Part shown: one piece after another, positions 49,358 through 62,393 of the stretch
Layout: every line of letters starts with the position of its first letter
Numbering within the stretch: position 1 is the first letter of the stretch
Source of the DNA: Microplitis mediator
Taxonomy: Eukaryota > Arthropoda > Insecta > Hymenoptera > Braconidae
NCBI RefSeq assembly: GCF_029852145.1
Contig: NC_079974.1
Span: 17,400,082-17,464,081 of the forward strand
Reading direction: 5' to 3'
Length of the DNA stretch: 64,000 nt
Notes under the pieces: generated by a model
What the model was told of the DNA's origin: nothing
Databases searched by the model: none
The model's input: only the letters and a program-made list of their open reading frames with translations
Program-made: the position numbers and the translations under genes

Positions 49358-49509
49358 CCCTGCTTAAAAAATCTGATAGATTCTTATAGCTGGATATATA
49401 AGGCCTTATACTTAACTATAACACTTCTCATAGAACTCATTCATTCTTATAAAATTTCTATAGGAATTTATGAGAATCTATTGGATTCTATGAGATTTTC
49501 TAAACAGGG
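49358..49509. mobile_element. Short foldback, TCATAGAATCCAATAGATTC words
   Basis: A 152-bp element whose ends CCCTGCTTAAAAAATC and GATTTTCTAAACAGGG are inverted copies. Words of the type CTCATAGAA / TTCTATGAG fill the centre. The target duplication is not resolved. The ends resemble the CCTGATTAAACAAC element at 62394-62780. Confidence 0.65.
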
Positions 49510-50518
49510 AGAGTTACCAAAATTATTACAAAGAAAAAATAATAAATGTTATTCTAATTACGCTTGATTTTTAATAATAATTTATTTCTAATGTCTGTCA
49601 ATGCGGATTAATGATTGTTTATTGATCTATATAAATCTATGATTTAGATGAGATTTATCTGCCTGTTGCATATGAATTTTGTTATAATTTTGAGAAAGTT
49701 AAATTAATTTGAATTAATCTCTAATTTGACTGAGTATTTTTTCAAGCAACAAATTTTTTTATTTTTCCGAGCAACTGACAATTTTGATAACCTCAAAACC
49801 TAAAGCTTAAAAGTGACAGTTTTTTCAAAGCTGCCATATTTCATTGGATCTCTAGTCAAACTGGCCAGTTACTAGACAAAAACTGGATTTCATTTCTACA
49901 TAGATCTATGTAACTTGTAATATAACGTAGGTACATATAAGGAAAACGAAAATGCCATATGACATGTGAACCACGAAATGTATATGGGGAGATGTTGATA
50001 CATTGTGAAAACAAAGCGATGTTCGTTTGAGAACCTCTTAGAGGTTATGTGTCCCTTGAGATTGTACTTCCCCTCAGCAGCTTCTAATCTTAGTACCGTC
50101 TACTATACCCTGTCGACCCTGTCTACTGTCCCTCACAAATTCGTACTGCGCCCTCTGTTTCTCTTTACATGTCTGTGTTATGTATGTAGATAAGGAAGTC
50201 TATATAATTCTTTACCTCTACTACACTCAATTTTAGTTTACTATAGTACCGTGTAGTGTAGTAGAGTAGGAAACATTTAAATTCGATTGGAATATAGCAG
50301 GTAGTATAAGAGAAGTACAGAAGTAGTATTTCCTGAAGAAATATACTTGAGAAATCAAAGGAAGTAAAGAGGGACAAGGGAGTGCAAATTAAATCAAGCA
50401 CTCTGGGGTAGATAAAATCGAGTTGACAGTAAGATAAATGATAAATTGATGACGTAAGATATTGAATTAAATTGTATTGAAGTATAAAAAGTAATAAAAA
50501 ATAACAAGACCTATTCAA

Positions 50519-50562
<44 letters not shown>

Positions 50563-51147
50563 TTTTAATCGATTGCATTTAAGTATTGAGATTCGTCATG
50601 TTAGTCATATTATGTTTATTATTTATTTTAACGTGTAAACTGACGCATGAAACGTCATTGTTTAGACTACATAAGATTAAGATCATGTGTTTTATGCTTC
50701 GTAGTTTTATTTTATTTTTATTTAACTTTCAACAATGAGAACGTTATGACTTTACACTTAACGCACTATATAATTTATTCATATAATGTGACCGAGTGGG
50801 CACGACAAAATATATAAATGAATAATTAATTTTTGTGGCTTTTCAGTTACGAATATAATTCATATTTATTTTATCATAATTTCACATTAATTTTAATAAA
50901 AAATTTTGTTTTTACGGGGCGAGACAGAAATTATTTTTCTTTATTTTCGTAAATATTTTAAATGACACGACTTACCCTCGGTACTTTGTATTGATAAAAA
51001 ATTCAAATAAATCGCAAAATAAGTAAAATAAATTCGATAAAAGTAGTTTTTTTTTTTTACCAAATTTTTTAAATTTACCTCTGTGCTCCGGGTAGATAAT
51101 ATTTTTTTGAAATTTTGATTGTATATAAATTTTATAAAAACGACGAT
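49510..51147. other. Gene-free AT-rich DNA
   Basis: It contains a pure (AT)n run at 50519-50553. No gene is supported. Confidence 0.45.
50519..50553. repeat. (AT)n microsatellite
   Basis: About 17 uninterrupted AT units followed by a T-run. Confidence 0.92.
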
Positions 51148-51944
51148 GAAAAAAATTGGTCTATCGGTTGTCCCTGCGGGCCAGCCCCAAAACTTCCCGC
51201 TGTTTTCGAGCTCAAGAACCTCAAAAACATTATTGTGAATACATTTTCGAACTCTTCGAGCTCGAAAATACTTTTGTGCGCCGTTCTTTTCGAAAAAAAA
51301 CGTTTTTTACCATTTTTTCTCCAACGATATCTCTCAAACGAACTGACCGATTGAGACGGTTGAGGTGGCAATCGACGTGTTTCATTGAGTTCTAAAGCTG
51401 ATCAGATTTTAGAATTGATTTATCTAGTCGTTTTTGAGAAATTTTAAAAATACTAAAAAAAATTTTTTTTTTTTAATTCTTTCGACAACGGTTTCTCTTG
51501 AACGAATGAACCGATTTTGATGGTTGGGGTGGCATTCGACGCGGCTTATAAAGTTTTAGAGACCAGTTGATTTTGGAATCAATCCATCGAGCGGATTACA
51601 AGTTATCCAAAAAAAATATTTTTGAAAAAATTTTATTTTTGGAATATCTCTGAACGAGCCCTACCGATCAAGCTCAATTTTTCATAGCTCTTAGATATTG
51701 ACAAGCCGCGTCAAATGCCACCTTGACGATCAAAATCGGTTCAACCGTTCAAAAGTTACAGATTTTTACATACGTACATACAAACACACATACATACACT
51801 CGGACATCATTTTGAAATTAGTCAAAATAGCTTCCTAGAACCTCAAAACGTCAAGATCTCTTAGAAATTTGATTTTCGAAAATCGGACCGAAACCAATAA
51901 CTTCCCAAATTTTTGAAAATTTCCAATTTTCTTAGCGGGAAGTT
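51148..51944. repeat. Interspersed repeat, AACTTCCCGC family
   Basis: About 800 bp of moderately GC-rich repeat. AACTTCCCGC near the left (51191) is mirrored by GCGGGAAGTT at the right end (51935-51944). Two direct blocks contain GAACGAATGAACCGAT-like and GGTGGCATTCGACG phrases (about 51330-51400 and 51500-51570), with an inverted one at 51710-51760. A truncated relative starts at about 54605, and both share the preceding phrase AAAAAATTGGTCTATCGGTT. No coding frame. Class unknown. Confidence 0.6.
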
Positions 51945-54013
51945 AAAAAATGATTACCAAAATTTTTGAGACGTACTATCGTGTCGCAGTCTCTTTTTTT
52001 AAACATTTATAAACGAAAAAATAAAATAAATTTGAAATTTAAAAATAAAACATGCCTTTGGATTATTATAATTCGTATTCGTACATATTGCCGGCATCAC
52101 ACAAAGGCCTAGTGTTCTATTCTTGTGACACAAGGGTCGATGAGACAATCCCAAGGGGACGTTCCTTGCGTGTGCGCTTCACTTGTGGCGATGACGACGA
52201 TTTGGACAACATCTATTGGACAACGACGACGACGATTAATTGCATTTACTATGGGACCTGTACTACCGCTGTCTCATTGAATATTTTGAGAGATAGATAA
52301 ATAGAGAGGCGGAGAACAAGACATCTTAATTAATTTATCATCATCCCGACTCCAATATCTTTTAATATCAATAACTGTTAATTACAATACGTCAATTAAT
52401 TAACAAATTACTTAAGTATTATCATATAAATGAAAATTCGTTACGTTACTAAAATAAATATATTTTACTTAAAAAGTTTACCATGAAAATTTATATTTGA
52501 TTAAAATTTATTACATTTGTTGTTCGAGTCGTGTTTTTTTCGACTAATTTAATTTCAATATTTTAACGTATTTTTTTCCATTTAAAAGCCATAAATAAAA
52601 TTAAATTTCAACTCATAGTTTATTTAACTTTTTTATTTAAATCTACAAACATGTAAATTTCATTTTTATTCAGGACATGATATTTTTTTTATTTTTTTAT
52701 TTCAAAAGGGTACGTACCTTCCTGACAAATCGGATTTTATACAGCGTACGTGATATAATCCTGTCACGTTTTTTGCGGAAACATTTTCATGAGACACAGC
52801 TCACAGACTGACTCTACTGTACTGGGTATACGTATCACTTCCGGTTGAAATGCAACCGCACCCCGTTAGTTTTCCTGAATTTTACCCGGGGTATCTAAAC
52901 TCCAGAGGGCTAGAAAAAAGGATACCCATGTCCACAATGTAAATAAATATACATATATATGTATATTTAATGCATATATACATCTATCTATCTATACTTC
53001 CATATATACATATATATGGAAGTGAAAATGTATTTGTAGTATATTACTATAGCGTTAGGGAAAGAGTAGAGTCGGGTTTGCATCAAACAACTAGGTAAAA
53101 TAGTGAAAGGGGTTTAAATAGGGGGTAGAGAAACCCTCGACCACAGATTGATGCGTCGAATTATATTTGTCGCGTGGCATATGCCTTTCTCACTCTTACT
53201 AAATTACGCGCTCGATTTACCCATGAGTGCGTCAATACTCTATGGACTTCTCTATACCCACTATCACCTTATTCGTATATTACATGCATTCACATATATG
53301 TACAATCTATATCTATGCTGTATATATTTATGTACCTCTAAATATTCCTCTTATTCTCATTCATCCTGTACTGGTTGTATCCTTGGTCTAGCTATATTAG
53401 CTTTGGGTCACACTAATACATCTCGTTCACTGTATCATCCACACACACACACACACACACACATATTCAAACCTTAACATCCTTATTTTATCTTTTCCCT
53501 CTACTCGAAAATCACGGATCCAATTAACACAAGAATACAAATCATTATTTTCCATCTGCATTTAAACATTTATTTTCATTAACTTAATTATAATAGTTTT
53601 TTTTTTTTTTTTTAATTACATGAGATAGCTTTGGCTGTTATTAAAATTGATGATACGAAAATAAACAATCGTATGGTGTATATATTTTGTTGTATTGTTA
53701 TTACTTGTCTCTCGGCAATTGTAATTGATTTAAAACAAATAAATGGTAAGTTTATTATTTAAATAAATAAAACATGACAGAAGCATCCAATTCAACTCGT
53801 ACGAACAATTATCATGTTGTTATTATGCCAAGAACTGACAAACAAAGACGACGTAGACAACGGGTGAGAGCTAGCAATTATCGTCGTTCCGATGTGATGT
53901 TGTCAACGTTTATTTTCATCGACTGTTAACTTTAATACTGTTAGCAAATTCAAGTACGTTAGTCTATACTCAAAGCACTAGCAGTGATAATAATATTGAT
54001 GAAATAAAATATA
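51945..54013. other. Gene-free DNA
   Basis: AT-rich, with a GC-richer patch at 52060-52300, a small perfect hairpin at about 52997-53024 (ACTTCCATATATA and inverse), a (CA)n run at 53440-53462 and a 20-nt T-run near 53590-53614. No gene is recognised. Confidence 0.45.
53440..53462. repeat. (CA)n microsatellite
   Basis: Uninterrupted CA dinucleotide run. Confidence 0.9.
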
Positions 54014-54029
54014 ATGCAAATGCATGTTG

Positions 54030-54780
54030 ATAAATTGGGAGTGCAGGTAGATTTTTATTTCAATCCGAATTTAATCTGTCACTCGGAGTTCTGGAGTTTT
54101 GAAAAAAATCGCTCTGCATACGGAGTAAATAGGGACTTTTTTTTCAACGGAGTAATTTGGAAGGATGTAGATTTTATTTTTATGCCCATCCACTCCGATT
54201 TAAATTTAGATTTTAGATCATTTATTTTATGCCAAAGCCTGATGGCCAGATGGCAAAATACAATTACATACCATGATTATAAAATACGTAGTGTACAATA
54301 CAAATTTCTCACAATCTTTACAATCTTTATAATCTTTATAATAGGTAACTTGAAAAAATTTAAACAATTTAAAAATTAACAATATAAAATATTAATTTTG
54401 ACATATGCGATCATTAATAACTTTATTGATGAGATTTTAATATTTAGATTTTAGTATTTATAGGTTTAGATTTTTCTGATAAGTTCATATAATATATACA
54501 TTTACATTGAGAGTATTCGAAGTATATGATCAGTTTTATATCCGGGTTTTAATGTTAAAATAAACTCCCCTTTGGAGTGAATTCAACTCCGAGAAAATTA
54601 GATTTAAAAAATTGGTCTATCGGTTGACTCTGTGGGCCAACCCCAAAACTTCCCGCTGTTTCCGAGCTCCTTGAGCTCGAAAAAATTGTTGTGAATACAT
54701 TTTCAAGCTCTTTGAGTATTTTTCTTACGACGATATCTCTTGAACTCCGCATTCACTCCAAATTTAATCCATATATACTC
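54030..54780. repeat. Foldback relic with CACTCCGGAGTT words, interrupted by AACTTCCCGC repeat
   Basis: Words of the type ACTCGGAGTT, CACTCCGATTTAAAT and TTTGGAGTGAATTCAACTCC occur on both sides of a truncated AACTTCCCGC-family piece (about 54605-54740). The same word set forms the element at 59181-59511. Exact ends are not resolved. The open frame at 54014-54379 is word-derived. Confidence 0.5.
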
Positions 54781-55577
54781 TAAAAAGTTTTCACGGTTTG
54801 TTGTTAAATAATATGAAGAAAAAATATATAAATAAGCATTAAATAATATGACGTAAGTTCAATATTGAAGGTATGACGTGTTTTCATTATTATCAAGCTG
54901 TCTTTTTTCCAATTCAAACTCTAACTCACACAATCAAAGCATTCCAACACAGCGATAGATGGAAAAGGACGTCGAGGGTGTACAGAAGTGGAAATTCGTT
55001 GACCTTAACGACTTTCTGGCGCCATGACGTCGACTGGACGTCGACGGGTGTGCTGGTAAAAAAGTTGTTCACGAGTCTTATGAGTTTATCGTGCAGTTTC
55101 TGGGCTTAAAAACTTATTCATATATAATATTGTGTACGCAGGGTGTAGGTAGAGTCTAGAGTATGTAATTTTTTTTGTTTTTAATTTTTTAATTTATTAA
55201 ATTGAAAATAAAGTTTATAAACAACTCTGGGTTTTTGTTTCGAGAAATTGTATAATTGAGAATTCAATAGAAAGGGGTTAAAAATATCTAAGTTATTGGA
55301 GGGTAGGACCAAGGCATTGTACATTGTACTGTACTCTTGCGTATAACCCAATCGAAGGACCTTTAACTCATGAATTATGCATACATTTTCCACAATATGA
55401 GTGTCTGAGTGATAGGGGTGTACGTTGGTTTGACGGGCTGTAAATTAGAACAGGGAAAAATTCCAAAGCACTTTAGGGACGATGGACATACATAAAGATA
55501 ATATTAAATAGACTTACAACACTGACTTAATATATATTTTTTTAAAATTTATATATCCATATATATATGTATATATA
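54781..55577. other. Gene-free DNA
   Basis: A moderately GC-rich stretch at about 54940-55080, otherwise AT-rich. Nothing is recognised. Confidence 0.45.
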
Positions 55578-56422
55578 CATGGAAAAAAACAGAATATTAA
55601 AAATTAATAAATAATAGTAAAAAGTGGAATCTGTTATCAATAATTAGTACTATTATGTACTTAATGCAAAGTAGTTTACTAATTTTTGTAGATTTCTAAA
55701 AACTACTATAAATTATTTCAAAAAGTAAGTAAATTATATTACTTTTAGGTATATAAATACGTGACTTATTAGTGAAAACTAATTAATTTATGGCATATAT
55801 CTATTAAAAAGTAATGATTGGTCAAATTAAGAATTGCTATCTTAGATACTGATTTTTCCAACCGAAAAATTGAAAAAGTTACTAACTTTTATTTTATAAA
55901 GTCGATATCACTGATCAATTATTAGCTTAAAATATCATTTATTCATCATTATAAATTAATTTACACTATACATAAATCGAATAGGTGGTAAATAATAAAA
56001 TGAAAAATTAGTATACTAGATACTGATTTGTTTGCTCATAAAAATACCGAAAACTTTTAATTCTTATTTTATAAATTCTATCCCATTGACTAATAATTAA
56101 TATAAAATGTTATTTATTCGTTATTATAAATTAATTTATTATAGACATAAATCGAATAAGTGGTAAATTTTTTAAATTTTTCTATGTTTATTTGAATAGT
56201 AATAAATAACTGTAGATACGAATTTATCGATTCTTTTTCATATTAATTTAAATATACGAAATTACAAATTTTGCTCTTCTATGTGTATCAAATTTGAATA
56301 TAAATAATAGCCATTTTGTAATATATAATGATCCTGGTTTGATATTAGTATACAAATATACTAATTTTAAGTCAAAAATAAACTACAAACTATTAAAATT
56401 TTGAGCATCATTTTTTTCCGTG
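55578..56422. mobile_element. MITE, ACTAATTTATAATAA word family
   Basis: An 845-bp element. The left end is CATGGAAAAAAAC (a CACGG end with one change) and the right end is TTTTTTTCCGTG. The target duplication is TA (55576-55577, 56423-56424). The body has recurring AATTAGTACTA, TTATAAATTAATTTA and ATCGAATA-GTGGTAAA phrases, with two direct blocks about 170 bp apart. Confidence 0.72.
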
Positions 56423-57277
56423 TATTTAGAATTTCAGGCTACAATTTACTGCTAGACTGCTACACTTGTCACCCGATACTCTCTCTGAAAACTGATGCTG
56501 TAGTCTGGAAAAAACACTGGATGCATTCATGGAAATTTTATAAAATTAAACTCAAAACTAAAATACGACCGAGTTTTATTTTATTTCATTTTTATGACCA
56601 AATAGAAAGTATATATTTTTATTTTATTATTTTTTTTGGAATTTTTAATACCTAAAACAAATGAGTCGTTATGTTTTGATTTTTCGGTATACTTCAAAAT
56701 AATGAACAAAAAATAAAACGAACGCAGGAAAATATAATGGAGCAGTACGAATCGAAATTAGTCACGGATTGTAAGTTCAATATTTTATACTTGTTTTTTT
56801 TATTGAGTTTTTATTTTTTTTTCGATTTTTATTGCAATAAATATTCTGTCGCCTGAGGAAAAAAAATATATAGTAGGGTTTAATAAGTCGAGAATGATCT
56901 TGTGTGCTTATAATACATATATATACGTGTTCATGAGTTTAGCACACTTCTTGTGTATAATATTTTCCTATATAACGCCGGCCAATAAGCGTTAAGTGTG
57001 AAATATTGCTGATCGGTTTTTTGGATAGGGGAAGTAGAGCACGAGTGTAATATATATAACAAGCATGATGAGAAAAAAAAAAGAAAGATGAATCTGACGC
57101 AGGGATTTTTATATTGTGTAATATTAATAATATATAGGTTTTATGTACGAACAAATACGTTATAAGTTACCGAGCGTTAAAATGCGCAGTAAATGTATGA
57201 CTGGATTATTGGACCCAGTATTAATTATTAATTTCCAAAACTTAACAAAAAAATTTTTATATGTATATATAAATATA
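56423..57277. other. Gene-free DNA
   Basis: AT-rich. Open frames at 56401-56655 (+) and 56939-57154 (-) have no recognisable domain. Confidence 0.45.
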
Positions 57278-57726
57278 CCCGAGTAAAAAAAACAAATTCG
57301 GATTTACGTCTCAAAGTTCTTAATGAAGTTTTTGAGGATCAATTTAGAATTTTAAGATTGTAGTTACGACCCATTTTACCACCTTGAGGACTAAACTGGA
57401 ATAACATAATCTGGATTAAAGCCTTAAAATACTCAAAACGTACAGGAATAATTTTATCCACATTTGAACCTCAAAAGTCTCATTCGACGTTTTCTCTCCC
57501 CTCCCTTTTCTATCTAAAATTTTTCAAAGTCCGAAGTATAGTTTTCATTCGTTGAGGATTTGAGGTCTTAGTCATAATTTAAAATCGATAAATTATTCGC
57601 ATTTAGACTTCATAGTTTTCATTGAGGATTTTTAGTACTAAAATAGAGTTACTTTCTGGGCGGCAAATAAATTATCAAAGGAATTGAGGCTTTTAAGGAC
57701 AACCAGAATTTGTGTTTTGACTCGGG
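57278..57726. mobile_element. CCCGAGT foldback element, TTGAGGATC words
   Basis: A 449-bp element with ends CCCGAGTAAAAAAAACAAAT and, inverted, CCCGAGTCAAAACACAAATT. Words TTGAGGACTAAA, TTTTGAGGATC and CTCAAAA recur. The target duplication is unclear (TA on the left, AT on the right). Confidence 0.68.
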
Positions 57727-58053
57727 ATATGAATAATTTTGTGGTATATTAAAGCTTATAAACTCTAGTAAACAGAATAAAAACTTTTCACAGCAATTTA
57801 CAACGATATTAATTGTTTTCAAAATAAAAAAAAATATGAAGTCTAAATTTGTAAATTAAATTTTCTCTTATAAAAAAGTTGTCGGATAAAAGTAACTTTC
57901 TTTCAACACAAAAATGACTAAAAAAAAATTATTTATAAAGTTTGTAATTTATTAAAATTTAATCTAAATATGTAATTGCTTGATAAAAAAAAAAAAAAAA
58001 AATTTATAATCTGTTTAAATGAAATCATATTTGTAAACACAAACTTAATAGTA
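57727..58053. other. AT-rich spacer
   Basis: No gene or ordered repeat is seen, apart from an A-run of 18 near 57985. Confidence 0.5.
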
Positions 58054-58443
58054 GGGGAACCCAGAGCAAAATGAGGCTGTATTAAAGATAAAAAAACTTT
58101 TGTCGTTGAAAAACTTTCATTTACGAAGTCTGCATGATGGGACAAGTTGATTATCTCGAGCAGTGCGACCATATTTAAATTTTGACTGAAAAAAGTTTGT
58201 TTTTTATCTCAACAAGTTTGTCCTGTTTTAGTCTTCTTTAATTCTACAAAACAATCCAAATAACAAACATTTGAAAACGAAATATTTGCTTCAAATTGTA
58301 ACCGTGCTGTCAAGACTGGCCAACTTATGGCATCCTCTGTTAGTCACCATAAATAAAAATTTCTCCATTTCATGTTGTTTTGAACACATGGATTTTATAG
58401 TGTTCCCTTCTACCCCAGTGCCTCATTTTCCCTTGAGTTCCCT
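58054..58443. mobile_element. GGGGAACCC foldback element (GCAAAATGAGGC word)
   Basis: A 390-bp element. The left end is GGGGAACCCAGAGCAAAATG. The right end carries the inverse CATTTTCCCTTGAGTTCCC. The target duplication is TA (58052-58053, 58444-58445). The centre pairs AACTTGTCC-like and GGACAAGTTG words. Related to the GGGGAAGG elements. Confidence 0.72.
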
Positions 58444-59180
58444 TATAATTTAAAAACAAATTTTTTTGTTACAAAAAAACATTTTTAATTACAGTAATCA
58501 GAAATTTAAATGAAAGAGTAAAGTACTTGTGATATTGATCAAATGACATGACTGTAATTCGTAAAATTACACAGCTCGTTCGTTAATATACGTGGGTATA
58601 TTTGATGGAAACTACTATACCTTGCTACATCACCACCCATGAGTGTCCGCCCTCCAATGAACTTCCCTCAGGCATACCCTCCTGATCGATTGATATTCGC
58701 GATGCATCTGTCAAATTTACCCTTTCGCAATTCCTACAACGGTATATAAAATTTTCCTGTCGTTCAGCCTAGCAAATATATATACAGATATACATATGCT
58801 ACACTGTACGTGGTTGGATGCATGAACATGTTTCACTTTCACCTCTACTATACACATTATCGTCAAGCTCTCTTTACTCTTCCTACCCCTTTAATATTCT
58901 CCTCGCCCCTTTGCTCTCCTCTGGTAATATATTGATCAACATCATCCTTCTTCTATCACTCTCCATTCTATCCAATGCATCCAACAATGATTATACCATA
59001 TTGCATGTACCAAATTATCACGGTACATCACGTTACGCTTATCATCCACACGGGACAATAAATAACTGTTTATAATTTTTTTACGCTCTTTTAAGGGTTA
59101 TAATGTATACATAGAAAAAATTATACGGTTAAATTTTACTATTCTATTGAGAAAATAATAATAGTAAGACATAAAGTGTA
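58444..59180. other. Gene-free DNA
   Basis: A GC-richer patch at about 58610-58760. An 85-codon open frame at 58818-59075 shows no family resemblance. Confidence 0.45.
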
Positions 59181-59511
59181 TACTGGAAAAAAAATTTTCA
59201 GACTAAACATAGAATAAATCCAGAGTAAATTCGGAATGAATGCGAAGCGGATGATTTGTTGTTTATTTAATTCCTTTGGAGTTGAACTCACTCCAAAGAG
59301 AAGTTTATTTTGACATTCAAACTCCGGGTTAGAATGGATGCGGATTAAAATAAAATCTACATCATTCCGAAATCACTTCACTGAAAAATAATTCTCTATT
59401 TACACAGTATGCAGAGTAATTTATTTTTAAACTCCGGAACTCTGACGGAACGAATTCGGATTCAAATAAAATTCAAATTCACTCTGAATTCACTTCCGAT
59501 ATTTTACAGTG
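59181..59511. mobile_element. MITE, TCACTCCGAATTTACTCCG word family
   Basis: A 331-bp element. The left end is TACTGGAAAAAAAATTTTC (a CACTG end with changes) and the right end is ATATTTTACAGTG. The target duplication is TA (59179-59180, 59512-59513). Words such as CCTTTGGAGTTGAACTCACTCC and AACTCCGGAACT recur; the same set occurs at 54030-54780. Confidence 0.68.
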
Positions 59512-59605
59512 TATGAGATTATATATTATGTTATAATCGCAAAATATTCTTAGACATATTTACACTTCTGGTTTTAAATGAATTCGAAACCTTAAGAAAA
59601 ATGTG

Positions 59606-60560
59606 CCCGGGTCAAAAATAAAACTTGATTCAGGCTCGCTTCGCCTTATTTTCTCTTGAAGTTATCGATTTGCCGACGATTTTTCGATAAGATCTCGACT
59701 TTTTCGATTTAAATTAAATTTTTTTTAACTTTTTGAACTTTTTGCATCTTAGTTTCAACTTATTCGTGTTTTTTGGTCTTAGTTTGAACTTATTCGTCTT
59801 TACTTTGAGCACAATAGTCATTCACCTTACTTTTGACTTGCTAAACCACACAGTAGAAAACATTGTGTATCTGTGTTAAAAACGGTCCGGGTTAAAATTT
59901 TTGTGTTGATTATTTTGTGTCAAATCAACACATTTCTTTGTGTTACTTTAGAATTTTTAATCGATTTACTCTTCAACACTTTAAAAGTGTTACTTAGTAT
60001 AAAAATCGATATTATCAACATTTATTAAGTGTTACTTTAAAATCAACACAAACAAAGTGTTGAAATTTTAACACAAATTTTCTGTTGAAATTTAACACAA
60101 ATAGTCTTTGCTGAAAAATAACACAAATATTGTGTGGACCGTTTCTAACACACAGATTGTGTTGATTTAAACACAATATTTTTGACTGTGCACGTCGAAA
60201 AAAAGTTCTTCATTCGTCTTACTTTCGCCTTAATAAATCAAAATTATTTCATCTTAGTTTTGACTTTTTCGCCTTATAATTTAAGTCGAATAAGTCTAAA
60301 CCAAGTCATTTTGGACTTGATCTTGACTTTTTCATCTTAAAATTTAAGTCGAATAAGTCTAAACCAAGTCAATTTCGACTTGATTTCAACTTTTTCGTCT
60401 TAAATCGTGACTAAGTAAGCCAGTTAAGTCAAAACCAAGGCGAAAACTCAATGTATTTCATATCTCCGTAAAAAAAAGTCGAGTTTGTCTTATTGTGAAA
60501 AACGGCTCCAAATTTCGACTTGATAAACCAAGTCTAAATCAAGTTTTATTTTTGACCCGA
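59606..60560. mobile_element. CCCGGGTC foldback element, AAGTCGAATAAGTC words
   Basis: Ends CCCGGGTCAAAAATAAAACT and, inverted, CTCGGGTCAAAAATAAAACT. TGTG on both sides (59602-59605, 60561-60564) is the longest candidate target duplication, or TG if 2 bp. Words GACTTATTCG / CGAATAAGTC and TTTTGACTTG fill both arms. Another MITE (59849-60190) is nested in the middle. Confidence 0.78.
59849..60190. mobile_element. MITE, AACACAAAGTTTGTGT word family (copy 2)
   Basis: A 342-bp element with ends CACAGTAGAAAACATTGTGT and CACAATATTTTTGACTGTG. The target duplication is CA (59847-59848, 60191-60192). Same word family as 6643-6925 but diverged, and inserted in the CCCGGGTC element. Confidence 0.8.
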
Positions 60561-62225
60561 GTGTGCCCTAAAAGGGAAAAGAAAGATATATAAATGTTAT
60601 GTTAGTTTGGCAAATTGGCAATACGCGAGTATTTTTTTAGGACAAGTATAAAAATGTATAGAACATTGAGCGGATCGATCTTGGCGCGTTCTAGACGCCA
60701 ACTTTTTGTTCTCTATTTTGTGTTATATATACATAATCTTTTCTATTTCATCCTATGTGTCAATACATGCTTATATATATGCACAATTTGTACAATGTTG
60801 TAGTAGAACACAGTGTACTTATACAGTGAGCTCGACACGATTTCCCGACGTTAACCCAAATCGTTGGTTTGTTGGTAACTCTCCAAATCGAGACAAAGTC
60901 CATTGCCAGAAAACGTAAGGGACTTTTTTTATCGTAATTTTTCTTTTCTTTATCCTACTTTTCAGATGGATATTAAAATAATAAATCAGCTGTGTACTTT
61001 TTTCTTATCTTTAAAGCCTTGCATATTTATACTTATCAAATTTAATTACAATATCTCTGAGAGGAAAAAATGAATCACCAAATTTAAATGTAAATAAAAA
61101 AATTTTACCTAAGCGTTTTTGAAAAAAAGAAATATTAAAATTATATGTTTTAATAAAATATGTTAATTAATTAGACGGATTAATTATGGAATAATTAGTA
61201 GACTATGGACGGAATGAATATTAATGTGAGAACAGTGTAGAGGCTTCGGTGGAAAAAAATATTTAAAGTTAAAAAAATAAAATTTTAAAACCCCTCGTAA
61301 GTATGCTCGTAACTTTGTCATTCACTTGTAAATGAAAATCCATTTAATCGGCATGGAAATCAAATTAAAGTTTAATACACAAATGGATGCAATGTGCCCG
61401 CAGGAATTGAGACAAGAGTGAGAAATAATTGCATTAGAGGAGTTACGCGTTGTCGATTTGGGTATAATTCAAGAACCCGTTGCCCATCTATTCTTCAAGA
61501 GTTAAACTAGTAAATTTATATATATATACCACCCTAACTTTTGGGAAAGTACTTTTCTTTCTATGCCACTCGAACCCTCCTCTCCCCGTCTATACGTATT
61601 GTATACGACAGCTTTCGCTTACCAGCATAAGCATGTATCCATGCAGGTTTTTGTCTTTTAAACTTTTTTTTTTCTCTCATTCTCAATCCATTCTTTGCAC
61701 TCACTATCACCAATAATCGCGTAGTGGTTTACACAGTATTGCGAATGCGGGAGTGGAAAAATCGAGCCAATACAATACCGATAATAATGATACGAAGAGT
61801 GAATCAGTAAAATTAAATCAACCAATTTAAAACAGAAGCAAGTTCACGTGAAATGCATTCCATTAAAGGCGCTTTACAGAAGGCGTTAAATAAAATAATC
61901 AAAGAGTTTTTGAAAAAATATTAATAGTTGATAGATTTAAAGAAGATGCTGAATTATCATCACGCGTATTTATCGAGGCTGGTTGAAATTCTAACTTTTA
62001 TTATAAACATGCATTTGATAAGGAATATATAAAGAATCCTGCATAATTTCGACTGTTATTTCCGGACCGACCGAATTTCGTTTTAGTTCGCTATCTTTTG
62101 TCTATATCTGGAAGAAACGATAAAAAAAATACCTGATCAAGATGAAATATTTTTAAAACACGTAAAACTACGAATTGCGAATAATATTGAGTTTTTGTAA
62201 ACATTACTCAGATAAATATTTGATA
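60561..62225. other. Gene-free DNA
   Basis: AT-rich with small GC-richer patches (60660-60900, 61540-61640). No coding region is supported. Confidence 0.45.
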
Positions 62226-62345
62226 CCCGCACGAAAAAATATATATCCCGGCAAAATAGTATATATCCGGCTTATTTCTTTAGTATTGTTGTATCTATGC
62301 TATTTTGCTGGCATATATTCCTGGATATACATTTTTTCGTATGGG
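62226..62345. mobile_element. 120-bp MITE, TATATCCGGCAAAATAG words
   Basis: Ends CCCGCACGAAAAAATATATA and TATACATTTTTTCGTATGGG, inverted with two mismatches. The target duplication is TA (62224-62225, 62346-62347). The inner pairs CCCGGCAAAATAG and CTATTTTGCTGG form a near-complete hairpin. Confidence 0.82.
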
Positions 62346-62393
62346 TAAGGCTTAGATAAATATCCTTTCAACAATAAAACACATTATATATAC

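Noticed and set aside
54014..54379. 121-codon open frame
   Set aside because: It spans CACTCCG foldback words and AT-rich DNA; no domain.
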